DNA from: CAYGUK01 sp964352985
GTDB lineage: Bacteria; Pseudomonadota; Gammaproteobacteria; JAHCLG01
Direction: 5' to 3'
Length of the DNA stretch: 64,000 bases
Assembly: GCA_964352985.1 (NCBI GenBank)
Contig: CAYGUK010000002.1
Span: forward strand, 20,136 to 84,135
Shown here in pieces: positions 28,351-37,289 of this stretch. The stretch's first letter is position 1; each line of letters starts with the position of its first letter. The notes beneath the pieces were generated by a model that saw nothing but the letters and a program-made list of their open reading frames with translations, was not told where the DNA came from and did not search any database. Position numbers and translations under genes: made by a program.

Positions 28351-28413
28351 TATCTTTTTGACTGAATAACGAAATACTCTGCAATATGCTAATGCTAGTT
28401 TGGGGGAGCATGT

Positions 28414-29946
28414 ATGATTTCTAGTACTGTGGTTGATTTATCACGAATTCAATTTGCGATGACCGCACTTTATCATTTTATATTTGTTCCTTTAACTCTG
28501 GGTTTATCTTTTATCTTAGCTATTATGGAAAGCGTTTACGTGATGACGAATCGTCAAGTTTGGCGAGATATGGTGAAATTTTGGGGTATTTTATTCGGTA
28601 TTAATTTTGCTATGGGGGTAGCAACAGGTATCACGATGGAATTCCAATTTGGAACAAATTGGGCTTATTACTCGCAATTTGTTGGTGATATTTTTGGTGC
28701 GCCATTGGCGATTGAAGGTATGATGGCTTTCTTTTTAGAAGCCACTTTTGTCGGTTTGTTTTTCTTTGGTTGGAATAAATTATCAAAAATTCAACATTGC
28801 ATTGTGACTTGGTTATTGGCATTAGGCACAAATTTATCAGCCTTGTGGATTTTGATCGCCAATGGTTGGATGCAAAATCCTGTGGGTGCGCATTTTGATG
28901 TTCATACCATGAGAATGGAAGTATCGAGCTTTTCCAAAGTATTATTTAATCCCGTTGCGCAAGCGAAATTTGTTCACACGGTAAGTGCGGGTTATGTGAC
29001 GGGCGCAATTTTTGTTTTATCGATTAGTTGTTTTTATATGTTGCGTGGGAAATTTTTACCCATCGCTAGACGATCATTTGTTGTTGCTGCTTCATTTGGT
29101 TTAGCTGCAGCACTCTCTGTTGTTGTGTTGGGCGATGAAAGTGGTTATCTAACGACTGAACATCAACACATGAAAATTGCAGCGATGGAATCCATGTGGC
29201 ACACAGAAAAAGCACCAGCGCAATTCACCGTTTTTGGTTGGCCCAATCAAGATGAACACAAAACTGATTATGCGATTCATATTCCTTATATGCTGGGTAT
29301 TATTGCAACGCGCTCTCTCGATACGCCTTTGCCAGGTATTGTCGATTTAGTGAATAAAAATAAAGAAAATATTAAGCAAGGTGTGATTGCTTATGATGCG
29401 CTTATCAAATTGCGTGAAAATCCTGATAACATGGAAGCGTTAACAACCTTGCAGCAAAATATTCATTACTTAGGTTATGGTTTATTATTAAAACGCTATG
29501 CTGCAGATATTAATAATGCAACACCTGCAGAAATTGATAAGGCAGCATGGAGTACTGTTCCTGAAGTTGCACCAATATTTTTTGCATTTCGCATTATGGT
29601 CGCATGTGGTCTATTTTTTATATTATTATTTGGGACTTGTTTTTATATTGGCTCAAGAAGACGCGCACTACAAAATAGATGGTTACTGTGGATTGCATTA
29701 TTTAGTTTGCCATTGCCGTGGATTGCCAGTGAATTAGGATGGTTTGTGGCGGAATATGGTCGTCAGCCTTGGGTGATAGAAGGTATTTTACCCACATATC
29801 TCGGCACATCTTCAATCGGGTTACATAATATCATAATATCCTTAATTGGTTTTGCTTTGTTTTATTCGATTTTGTTTGTAGTTGAAATGTATTTAATGTT
29901 GAAGTATGTGAAGATTGGTCCAGACTACATATTAAAGAAGGCGTAA
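28414..29946 (+). CDS. cydA: Cytochrome bd ubiquinol oxidase subunit I
   Basis: A 510-residue membrane subunit carrying haems b558, b595 and d that reduces oxygen to water with quinol. Visible landmarks: an early haem-ligand His (TALYHFIFVPLTLG), the WGILFGINFAMGVATGI helix, the long Q-loop region and the GRQPWVIEG motif near the C-terminus. Length is near the E. coli subunit. First gene of cydABX, behind an FNR-type site, with a GGGG-rich ribosome site. Confidence 0.95.
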   Translation: MISSTVVDLSRIQFAMTALYHFIFVPLTLGLSFILAIMESVYVMTNRQVWRDMVKFWGILFGINFAMGVATGITMEFQFGTNWAYYSQFVGDIFGAPLAIEGMMAFFLEATFVGLFFFGWNKLSKIQHCIVTWLLALGTNLSALWILIANGWMQNPVGAHFDVHTMRMEVSSFSKVLFNPVAQAKFVHTVSAGYVTGAIFVLSISCFYMLRGKFLPIARRSFVVAASFGLAAALSVVVLGDESGYLTTEHQHMKIAAMESMWHTEKAPAQFTVFGWPNQDEHKTDYAIHIPYMLGIIATRSLDTPLPGIVDLVNKNKENIKQGVIAYDALIKLRENPDNMEALTTLQQNIHYLGYGLLLKRYAADINNATPAEIDKAAWSTVPEVAPIFFAFRIMVACGLFFILLFGTCFYIGSRRRALQNRWLLWIALFSLPLPWIASELGWFVAEYGRQPWVIEGILPTYLGTSSIGLHNIIISLIGFALFYSILFVVEMYLMLKYVKIGPDYILKKA

Positions 29947-29950
29947 TATT

Positions 29951-31093
29951 ATGGTTCATCATTTATTTAGTTTCGGCGTGTTACGCTTTATATGGTGGGC
30001 ATTATTAGCCTATTTAATTATTGGTTATGCGATTATGGATGGCTTCGATTTAGGTGTTGCTATTTTGTTACCCTTTGTCGCTAAAAAAGATACTGAACGG
30101 CGAGTGGTGATTAATACTGTTGGTCCCGTCTGGGAAGGCAATCAAGTTTGGTTGATATTAGGCGGTGGTATGATTTTTGCTGCTTGGCCAACGCTTTATG
30201 CGGTAAGTTTTTCATCGTTTTATTTTGCAATGTTATTACTCTTGGCGATGCTAATATTAAGACCGGTCGCTTTTAAATACCGTTCCAAATTACCCAGTTT
30301 AAGATGGCGTTTTTTTTGGGATAAAATTTTATTTTTAACAGCATTTGTTTCTGCTTTAGTATTTGGTGTCGCGATTGGTAATGTATTACAGGGAATACCA
30401 TTTCATTTTGATTTTGAATTGCGTTCATATTACACGGGATCGTTCTATCAACTTTTTAATCCCTTTGCTTTACTCTGTGGTGTATTAAGTGTTGTGATGT
30501 TAACCATGCATGGTGGACTCTACTTAGCGATCAAAACCGAAGGTGTGATTCAAAAGAGAGCTAATCGTTTTGTTAAAATATGCGCTTTATTAGTGATTAT
30601 TTTATTTGGGGTTGGTGGCTATTGGGTTGCGTTTGGTATCAAAGGTTATTTATTAGCTAAGCCCATGATACATTATGGTCCTTCAAATCCAGTTGGAAAA
30701 ATGGTAACAAGAGAAGTTGGCGCGTGGTGTTTGAATTTTACTAAATATCATATTCTAATTATTTTGCCAGTGCTTGGTTTTCTAGGCAGTGTGATGGCGT
30801 TTCTATTTACTAAATTTAATAAGTTTAGCTTTTTTAATAGCTCGTTAAGTATCATCGGAATTATTGGTACGGTTGGCGTGAGTATGTTTCCGTTTTTATT
30901 ACCGTCGAGTTCTAATCCAGGCATGAGTTTATTAGTTTGGGATGCTTCCTCAAGTCACATGACTTTAGGAATTTTATTATTTGTTGCCGTAATTTTTATT
31001 CCTATTATACTTATTTACACTTCATGGGTTTATCATGTGTTGAAGGGTAAAATTAATGAGGAAGAAATATTAAACGATCACATGTCATATTAA
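29951..31093 (+). CDS. cydB: Cytochrome bd ubiquinol oxidase subunit II
   Basis: A 380-residue polytopic partner of CydA with the N-terminal signature YAIMDGFDLGVAILLPF and GPVWEGNQVWLI, conserved acidic and aromatic residues of the proton path. It starts 4 bases after the cydA stop. Length matches the E. coli subunit. Confidence 0.95.
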   Translation: MVHHLFSFGVLRFIWWALLAYLIIGYAIMDGFDLGVAILLPFVAKKDTERRVVINTVGPVWEGNQVWLILGGGMIFAAWPTLYAVSFSSFYFAMLLLLAMLILRPVAFKYRSKLPSLRWRFFWDKILFLTAFVSALVFGVAIGNVLQGIPFHFDFELRSYYTGSFYQLFNPFALLCGVLSVVMLTMHGGLYLAIKTEGVIQKRANRFVKICALLVIILFGVGGYWVAFGIKGYLLAKPMIHYGPSNPVGKMVTREVGAWCLNFTKYHILIILPVLGFLGSVMAFLFTKFNKFSFFNSSLSIIGIIGTVGVSMFPFLLPSSSNPGMSLLVWDASSSHMTLGILLFVAVIFIPIILIYTSWVYHVLKGKINEEEILNDHMSY

Positions 31094-31108
31094 ATTGAGG
31101 TTAACATT

Positions 31109-31243
31109 ATGTGGTATTTTGCTTGGATATTGGGAATTGGTCTTGCTTGTAGTTTTTCAATATTAAATGCAATGTGGATAGAATTATATTTTGAAGATGA
31201 AGCAAAGATTGAACAAGACAAAACAAATGGAGACAAATACTAA
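31109..31243 (+). CDS. cydX: Cytochrome bd accessory subunit CydX
   Basis: A 44-residue single-helix peptide starting MWYFAWILGIGLACSF, almost identical at its N-terminus to E. coli CydX (MWYFAWILG-LACSF). CydX binds CydA and stabilises the haem site. It begins 15 bases after the cydB stop with a TTGAGG ribosome site, and its 3' end overlaps the start of the next gene. The hydrophilic Glu/Asp/Lys tail is longer than in E. coli. Short enough to be missed by automatic callers. Confidence 0.93.
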   Translation: MWYFAWILGIGLACSFSILNAMWIELYFEDEAKIEQDKTNGDKY

Positions 31244-31967
31244 CAATTCACTAATACCACGTTTTCATTATTTGTGGATTCTGAGTTTAAGTTACACAAG
31301 TATTATTTTGTTGGCAAATTGGTTTGATGGACGTCTTGTTCAACTTTTTGGTTTTATTACTGATGCTGGTACGCTGATTTTTCCTTTAACTTTTTTATTG
31401 TCAGATCTTATTACTGAAATTTATGGTTATAAGCATGCTCGACGTGCAATCTGGGCAGGATTGTTATTTAACTTTTTTTATATTTTTTACGGTCAACTTA
31501 TTATTCATTTACCAAGTCCTGATATTGCAGTTAATAATCTTTATTATGATAAAGTGATCAATATTGATGGCCGTATTATATTGGCGTCTACTTTAAGTTA
31601 TCTTTGTGCTGAGCCTTTGAATTCTTTTGTCTTATCCAAGATGAAACTAAAAACAAACGGTAGATTGTTAGCTTTGCGTTTTATTATTTCTACACTTTTA
31701 GCTGCAGGTGTTGATAGTTCGATTTTTTCAGTTATCGCTTTTTACAATTTAATGCCTTACGCAAAGTTGATAACATTTATATTAACAATGTGGGTGATTA
31801 AAGTATTGATAGAAGTGATTGGCTTACCTTTTTCATTGTATTTTACAAAAATTATAAAACACCGCGAATCATTAGATATATTTGATAGGGATACAAGCTT
31901 TACTTTGTTTAGTTTAGATTATCATTATCCATCAAGTTCAAATTATTATAAAATAAAAGACCAATAG
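31227..31967 (+). CDS. Queuosine precursor transporter (YhhQ/VUT family)
   Basis: An approximately 246-residue membrane protein with six helices of the vitamin-uptake-like (VUT/YhhQ) family. The pattern LIFPLTFLLSDLITEIYGYKHARRAIW is diagnostic. E. coli YhhQ imports 7-cyano- or 7-aminomethyl-7-deazaguanine for tRNA queuosine. The start is uncertain: the ATG at 31227 overlaps cydX by 17 bp, while an ATG at 31197 or TTG at 31191 would overlap more; none has a good ribosome site, so coupling to cydX translation is likely. Confidence 0.85.
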   Translation: METNTNNSLIPRFHYLWILSLSYTSIILLANWFDGRLVQLFGFITDAGTLIFPLTFLLSDLITEIYGYKHARRAIWAGLLFNFFYIFYGQLIIHLPSPDIAVNNLYYDKVINIDGRIILASTLSYLCAEPLNSFVLSKMKLKTNGRLLALRFIISTLLAAGVDSSIFSVIAFYNLMPYAKLITFILTMWVIKVLIEVIGLPFSLYFTKIIKHRESLDIFDRDTSFTLFSLDYHYPSSSNYYKIKDQ

Positions 31968-31995
31968 CATTGAGAGCAACAGAGGGAAAATAATT

Positions 31996-32847
31996 TTGTC
32001 TAAATATAGTAATTCAAATTATTTGCATGTTGCTGCTTTTCAAGGAACGATAGATGAGTCTAATACAACAAATAATTTACTTAAAACTATTTCCATTATG
32101 GAGCAGGCAGAAAAAGAATTTATTGATATATTACTTATGCCTGAATGTTATTTGCATGGTTATTTTTCTACACGAGAAGAAACTTTAGAGCATGCGATTG
32201 ACTTAACAAGCGATGACTTTAAACAACTGTGTAATAAATTTAAATCATTTAAAAAAACGACCTTACTTTTAGGCCTAAATGAAATTGAAGATGAGCATAT
32301 TTATAACACGGTGGTTGTTATTGAAGGCGGCATACTAATGGGTCGGTATCGCAAAGCCTATACTTATAAGCCTTATGATTTTTATAGTTTAGGACGTGAT
32401 TTCCCTGTTTTTAATAAACATGAGATCCCGTTTAGTATTATTACTTGTTATGATTCTGCTTTTCGTGAACCGGCATTAATTAGTGCGTTCAATGGTGCAA
32501 AAATTATTTTCTGCCCAATGTTTAATCGTTCCCCACATGACGCCAGAATGGTTAACTATTTATTACGAAAAAGTCATTTGGTAACGAGGGCTTTTGATAG
32601 TGAATGTTGGTTAATAGTCAGTGATATTATTTGTGATGAAAAAGATAGAACATGTCCAGGTTCGACTTGTATTATTGATCATGATGGTGAGGTTGTGGCA
32701 AAAGCACAACTGTTTCATGAAATGATTTTATCATATCGTATTCCATTAGATATTTTAAATTGCGAGGCAAAATTGCGCTTAAAAGGTGATAATCAATTAT
32801 TTGAAATTCTTTCAAATAGCTATAAAAATAACAGAATTATTGGATAA
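31996..32847 (+). CDS. Carbon-nitrogen hydrolase (nitrilase superfamily)
   Basis: A 283-residue nitrilase-superfamily amidase with the Glu-Lys-Cys triad visible: Glu in LLMPECYLHG, Lys in RYRKAYTY and Cys in IITCYDSAFREPA. The substrate (amide, carbamyl or nitrile) cannot be deduced. The start appears to be TTG at 31996 after an AGAGGG ribosome site. It follows the queuosine transporter by 28 bp and may share its transcript. Confidence 0.85.
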   Translation: MSKYSNSNYLHVAAFQGTIDESNTTNNLLKTISIMEQAEKEFIDILLMPECYLHGYFSTREETLEHAIDLTSDDFKQLCNKFKSFKKTTLLLGLNEIEDEHIYNTVVVIEGGILMGRYRKAYTYKPYDFYSLGRDFPVFNKHEIPFSIITCYDSAFREPALISAFNGAKIIFCPMFNRSPHDARMVNYLLRKSHLVTRAFDSECWLIVSDIICDEKDRTCPGSTCIIDHDGEVVAKAQLFHEMILSYRIPLDILNCEAKLRLKGDNQLFEILSNSYKNNRIIG

Positions 32848-32892
32848 TCTTCAATTTTTAATATTTCAATAATTGTGAAGTAAATTTAGCAG

Positions 32893-33741
32893 TTACAAGA
32901 TAATACTGTTATTTTTAGCGATAGTAAATAAATCAGAACGTCGATAACAGCCTAGTTTTTTATTAATATTTGTGACGTGAAACTCTACTGTTCGCACACT
33001 AATTTTTAAATCAAAAGCGATTTCTTTAATTGATTTAAATCTTAAGATTGCATCGAGAATTTCCATTTCACGATTTGATAAATGGGTTTCGCCATTATTA
33101 CCAATCAGGTAATAACGTTTTACTTTAAATAATTCTTCTTTAGGTGGTTCGATGATAGGTGCCCAGGTCGTGGGTAGGTTAATCCGATTTTTATCAGCTA
33201 TTTTTATAATTTGTTTACCTTCGTTTTTAAAATACATAATAAAACGCTGTAAAACGGAAAGGTAACTTGCATCTAGTGCCATAATGCCTGTTTGATTTTC
33301 GGCAGAGTGACCTGCAAAAGTAAAACCAAATCTTTCTTCAACACCATTATGTCTTGAAACGAAAGTCATGCCATTATATTGGTTATATTCTTCTTGCAAC
33401 ATATTTAATAAATTTTCAGTAACATGATTTGCCCAAATATATAATCCGGGAGGGAGTGAACCTGCTTCACCTGGATAGTCTTCATGTTGAGTAACAGCAT
33501 TAATAGAGTAACCTTCATTAAATAAGAATGTCCAAGAACCATCAGGATAGTGTCGACAATATGAAAAAAAATTAACGTTAAATTCTTGTCGAAGTGGCTT
33601 CATAATTTTTTCAACTCGATCGGCTAACTCCCATGATACTGTTGATTCAACTTCAAGCGAAGGTGCTTTACGCGTCATAAAATCATCAAAATTAAGAGCG
33701 TTCGATGCTTCGAGGTCGAGTAAAAAATCGTTATCAGCCAT
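32893..33741 (-). CDS. LuxR-family transcriptional regulator (solo)
   Basis: A 282-residue regulator. The C-terminal 60 residues form a LuxR/GerE helix-turn-helix (LSNREMEILDAILRFKSIKEIAFDLKISVRTVEFHV...NKKLG). The N-terminal 200 residues look like a ligand-sensing domain rather than a receiver (no DD/K phosphorylation pocket), but the autoinducer-binding WYDPWG signature of canonical LuxR is not evident. No luxI-type synthase is in the window. Its ATG overlaps the short upstream ORF by 8 bp. A divergent amino-acid permease and an 18-bp palindrome suggest local control. Confidence 0.85.
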   Translation of the reverse strand: MADNDFLLDLEASNALNFDDFMTRKAPSLEVESTVSWELADRVEKIMKPLRQEFNVNFFSYCRHYPDGSWTFLFNEGYSINAVTQHEDYPGEAGSLPPGLYIWANHVTENLLNMLQEEYNQYNGMTFVSRHNGVEERFGFTFAGHSAENQTGIMALDASYLSVLQRFIMYFKNEGKQIIKIADKNRINLPTTWAPIIEPPKEELFKVKRYYLIGNNGETHLSNREMEILDAILRFKSIKEIAFDLKISVRTVEFHVTNINKKLGCYRRSDLFTIAKNNSIIL

Positions 33742-33961
33742 AATATTTATTACCTAAGTGCTTATTTTTAAATGCAGTCCTTATAATATTATAACGTATG
33801 CATCTGGATAAATCAATGTGAGCATTCGTAATATTACCTGGGTTTTCATTTGAATTGAGACACTTAATATACTTATTTGGATCGATGTTATTTTCACTTA
33901 AGGTTTCAATTATTAATGCTATGTGTTTGTTAAGGGGGAGAACGAAATATCTTGATATCAA
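33734..33961 (-). pseudogene. Short ORF resembling an AraC-type regulator N-terminus, possible remnant
   Basis: A 75-residue frame lacking any ATG; it would need TTG at 33961 and no ribosome site is visible. The sequence (ALIIETLSENNIDPNKYI ... HLG) resembles the start of the arabinose-binding-like N-terminal domain of AraC regulators (GLDP followed by a helical segment ending in LG). It stops with TGA 6 bases inside luxR, giving an 8-bp overlap that would suit coupling. Either a truncated regulator remnant or a small coupled peptide; resemblance judged by eye. Confidence 0.35.
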
Positions 33962-33965
33962 GATA
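33948..33965. promoter_or_regulatory. 18-bp perfect palindrome, candidate operator
   Basis: TATCTTGATATCAAGATA is perfectly self-complementary. It lies between the LuxR-type regulator (206 bp from its start) and the divergent permease (122 bp from its start). The length fits a LuxR-type dimer site, though it does not match the classical lux box. Confidence 0.45.
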
Positions 33966-34086
33966 AACGAGTGGGTCCATATAAGTTACAAAAGATTAAT
34001 ATGTTTTCTAAACCAAGTTGGCGGTATCTTGTGAAATAGTATGATAACCGTTATATTGGACAACTTTCTTTTAAGCTGAGTGCTGG

Positions 34087-35463
34087 ATGAAACAAACTAC
34101 ACGCCGAATTAGTTTATTTACATTAATCATGTTTATAACCGGATCGATTGATAGCATTCGTAATTTGCCAGCAACTGCATTATTTGGCACGAATTTACTT
34201 TTCTTTTTTGTATTATCAGCATTTGTTTTTTTAATTCCAATTGCTATTGTTTCTGCAGAATTATCAACATCAAATAGCACAGAAAATGGTGTCTATAATT
34301 GGGTTCAGCAAGCATTTGGAGAAAAGACAGCTGTTTTAGCGATATGGTTGCAATGGATAAATACAATGGTTTGGTATCCTACTATTTTATCTTTTTTAGC
34401 GGGAAATATTGCATTTATTATCAACCCACAATTAGCCTTAGATAAAACTTATTTAATTTCTGTGATATTAATTTTATTTTGGAGTTTAACTTTTTTAAAT
34501 TTGAAAGGTGTGCAAACCTCAGCTCGTTTTGCCAGTATTTGCACTGTTGTTGGCATGGTGATTCCCATGGCATTAATTTTTGGATTAATCGCAATTTGGG
34601 TGATAAAAGGAAATCCAAGTCAAATTCATTTTACCTCAAAGAATTTACTCCCTGACTTAACTGATTCAGAAAGTTGGGTTTCACTCACAGCGATTATGAC
34701 TGCTTTTTTAGGTCTAGAATTAAGTTCAGTACACGTAAACGAAGTGGACAATCCTCGAAAAAATTTCCCGCGTGCAATGTTGATTTCAGCCATTTTTATA
34801 TTAGCTACAATGTTATTCGGCGCATTAGCGATTGCTGTGGTATTACCTAAAAGTGATATTCATTTGGTTGATGGTGTGATGCAGATATTTACCCGTTTTT
34901 TTCAAGCCTACCATTTATCATTTTTAATACCCGTTATTGCCGTCATGTTGACGATAGGGAGCTTGGGTGAAATGATTAATTGGATGATTTCTCCTGCAAA
35001 AGGTTTATTTTACACTGCTCAACATGGCTATTTACCAAAATCATTAATTAAAACTAATCAAGCCAACGTGGCTTATGTAATTTTAATTATCCAGGCAGTC
35101 ATGGTAAGTTTAGTGTGTTTAGCCTTTTTATTAATGCCTAGTGTAAATGGTTCTTATTGGTTGTTAACTTCCTTAAGTACAGAAATATATGTGATCATGT
35201 ATTTATTAATGTTGTTAAGCGCTTTTAGATTACGCAGAAATCGAGCGCAATTAAATATTGTTAAGAGTCGTTTGCAATTCTATTTAATTTCAGGGATAGG
35301 TTTAATTGGTTGTATTATTACTTTAATTGTTGGCTTTATTCCACCACGTGATATTAATGTTGGTACCAATTTTCATTACATCTTTATTTATTCTCTTGGC
35401 GTTGTGGCAATGATTTTACCCGTTCTTATTTTATATATTTACAAAATGAAAAGAAGTGATTAA
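34087..35463 (+). CDS. APC-superfamily amino-acid permease
   Basis: A 458-residue permease with 12 predicted helices and the APC start pattern (SLFTLIMFITGSIDSIRNLPATALFG). The region around GLELSSVHVNEVDNPRKNFPRAM is the conserved APC helix 6 loop. It resembles the glutamate/GABA or basic amino-acid antiporter branch, but the substrate is not determinable. Divergent from luxR across a region with a palindrome. Confidence 0.87.
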   Translation: MKQTTRRISLFTLIMFITGSIDSIRNLPATALFGTNLLFFFVLSAFVFLIPIAIVSAELSTSNSTENGVYNWVQQAFGEKTAVLAIWLQWINTMVWYPTILSFLAGNIAFIINPQLALDKTYLISVILILFWSLTFLNLKGVQTSARFASICTVVGMVIPMALIFGLIAIWVIKGNPSQIHFTSKNLLPDLTDSESWVSLTAIMTAFLGLELSSVHVNEVDNPRKNFPRAMLISAIFILATMLFGALAIAVVLPKSDIHLVDGVMQIFTRFFQAYHLSFLIPVIAVMLTIGSLGEMINWMISPAKGLFYTAQHGYLPKSLIKTNQANVAYVILIIQAVMVSLVCLAFLLMPSVNGSYWLLTSLSTEIYVIMYLLMLLSAFRLRRNRAQLNIVKSRLQFYLISGIGLIGCIITLIVGFIPPRDINVGTNFHYIFIYSLGVVAMILPVLILYIYKMKRSD

Positions 35464-35504
35464 AGTGATCATTTAGTGAATCAATAGTTAATTAATTTTT
35501 AATC

Positions 35505-36668
35505 ATGAATAATATCGATTTAGCGACAATCAGACAATGGCAATCATCTACTCTTTTAAGGGGCATAGAACAAGCGGTATTAGATGATTTATCAACGATT
35601 GCGCATTATATGGATTATAAAGCGGGCGATTTTTTTTACTATGAAAATGATAAACCTGATTATTTCTATATCATATTATCTGGTAAAGCTGAAATACTAA
35701 AAGAAGATTTAGATTATCCCATCTTAGAATTGAGTCGTGGGGAATACTTCGGTAATATCGCCGTTTTTCGGCGTTCAAGTCGAACTGAAACAGTACGAGC
35801 GGTGACTGATGTTAAAGTTGTTGCATTTCACATGGATGAAATAGCCAGATTAAAAAATACACTTGATATAAGATTTGTTAGTCGAATTAGTTTAAATTAC
35901 TGTTTTGATTTAGAGTCAAGAATTAATCATTCAGAAATTCATATTATAAAAATTTTACGAATAAAGTTACAACATGCAAATGCTCGCTTAAATCTCAGCA
36001 GATTATTATTTTATATTATGATATTGATGTTCACTTATATTTTAGCGTTTACTATTTTTCAAAATATGAAATCGCAATTAGGTTTTGTTTTTGTATTCAA
36101 TAATATCATGATACTTGTATTTCTATTAATTTCGTTTCAAATAATTAAACGTTGTGGATATAGTTATGCTGATTACGGTTTAAGTTTTTATGGCTGCAAA
36201 TATGCTATCAAAGATGCGATTTTGTGGAGTTTGGTCGTGATTGCTATCATGACTTTTGTGAAATGGTTTTTAATCCATTTTGTTCATGGTTTTCATCAAT
36301 TAAGTTTAATAAGCTTTTGGCAGGCTAGCGATGGAAAAATGTCGACAACAATTTTTGCAATCGTGCTGTATTGTATTTTAGCCCCCTTACAAGAACTCAT
36401 GGCGCGAGGGGTATTACAAGGTGTTTTGCAACGAACGCTATTCGGTCCACACTCCTTGTTTTGGGCAATTGTTATATCTAATATGATCTTTACGTGTGGT
36501 CATTTACACATGGGGATCATGTTTGGCATTTTAACTTTTTTACCTGGTTTATTTTGGGGATGGATGTATAGTCGTCATAAAACAATTGTTGGTGTAAGTG
36601 TATCCCATATTCTAATTGGTGTTTGGGCTTTTTTTGTTTTGGATTCAGTACAAGCACTAATTAGTTAA
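35505..36668 (+). CDS. Cyclic-nucleotide-binding domain fused to a CPBP membrane protease domain
   Basis: A 387-residue two-domain protein. Residues about 15-115 form a cNMP-binding (CAP-type) barrel with a phosphate-binding cassette GEYFGNIAVFRRSSRTETV: Arg93 is kept, but Asn84 replaces the usual Glu that contacts the ribose. A linker leads to about seven membrane helices (from 164) with CPBP (Abi/CAAX protease) motifs: QELMAR at 296-301, where Gln replaces the first Glu of EExxxR; FxxxH with His333 and a nearby His335; and His368. The missing catalytic Glu suggests weak or absent proteolysis, or a rewired site. It lies 41 bp after the permease and 17 bp before a rhomboid gene. Confidence 0.82.
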   Translation: MNNIDLATIRQWQSSTLLRGIEQAVLDDLSTIAHYMDYKAGDFFYYENDKPDYFYIILSGKAEILKEDLDYPILELSRGEYFGNIAVFRRSSRTETVRAVTDVKVVAFHMDEIARLKNTLDIRFVSRISLNYCFDLESRINHSEIHIIKILRIKLQHANARLNLSRLLFYIMILMFTYILAFTIFQNMKSQLGFVFVFNNIMILVFLLISFQIIKRCGYSYADYGLSFYGCKYAIKDAILWSLVVIAIMTFVKWFLIHFVHGFHQLSLISFWQASDGKMSTTIFAIVLYCILAPLQELMARGVLQGVLQRTLFGPHSLFWAIVISNMIFTCGHLHMGIMFGILTFLPGLFWGWMYSRHKTIVGVSVSHILIGVWAFFVLDSVQALIS

Positions 36669-36685
36669 GGATGCGCTAATTCAAA

Positions 36686-37288
36686 ATGCAAAATTATATC
36701 GATCAATTAAATCAACTCGTCCAAATGTTTAAAGCGAATTTGCCGTTAGTTTTTATTATTTTGGCCATTCTTTGGTGTATACATTTAATTAATTGGGCAA
36801 TCCAATATCGATTAAATTATTTGGGATTATACCCTCGAAAACTTCCAGGATTAATTGGGATTTTAACCTCTCCTTTTTTGCATGGCGGTTTTGATCATTT
36901 ATTTTTTAATTCCATCGCATTATTTGCACTCGCAAATTTAGTGTTATTAAGTGGCGTGGCTACTTTTATCTCCGTCACAGTTATTGCAATGTTAATTGGT
37001 GGTTTGGGTGTGTGGGTAATTGGGCGTTCCGCATTTCATATTGGTGCCAGTGGTGTGATCATGGCTTATTGGTCATTTTTATTAGTTGATGCTATTCGGC
37101 ATCCTTCTGTGGTTGCGGTGATATTAGGATTTGTCAGCTTATACTATTTTGGTGGTTTATTTTTATATCTTGTTCCAAATAAAGTGGGAGAATCTTGGGA
37201 AGGACATTTGATGGGATTTATCGGGGGTTTAATCTCTGTGTTTTTAACCCCCCATTTATTACCGTATATTTATCGATACATCAGTTAA
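36686..37288 (+). CDS. Rhomboid-family intramembrane serine protease
   Basis: A 200-residue rhomboid with six predicted helices. The catalytic Ser122 lies in HIGASGVIMAYW (GxSG) and His174 in WEGHLMGFIGG; HGGFDHLFFNS (66-76) is the conserved His/Asn helix that forms the oxyanion region. All catalytic residues appear intact. Such proteases cut membrane-protein helices. It is 17 bp downstream of the CNB-CPBP gene, so the two are probably co-transcribed; a functional pairing is an inference. Confidence 0.88.
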   Translation: MQNYIDQLNQLVQMFKANLPLVFIILAILWCIHLINWAIQYRLNYLGLYPRKLPGLIGILTSPFLHGGFDHLFFNSIALFALANLVLLSGVATFISVTVIAMLIGGLGVWVIGRSAFHIGASGVIMAYWSFLLVDAIRHPSVVAVILGFVSLYYFGGLFLYLVPNKVGESWEGHLMGFIGGLISVFLTPHLLPYIYRYIS

Positions 37289-37289
37289 A

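Noticed and set aside
32893..33741. Complete LuxI/LuxR quorum-sensing pair
   Set aside because: No acyl-homoserine-lactone synthase is present; the regulator is a solo.
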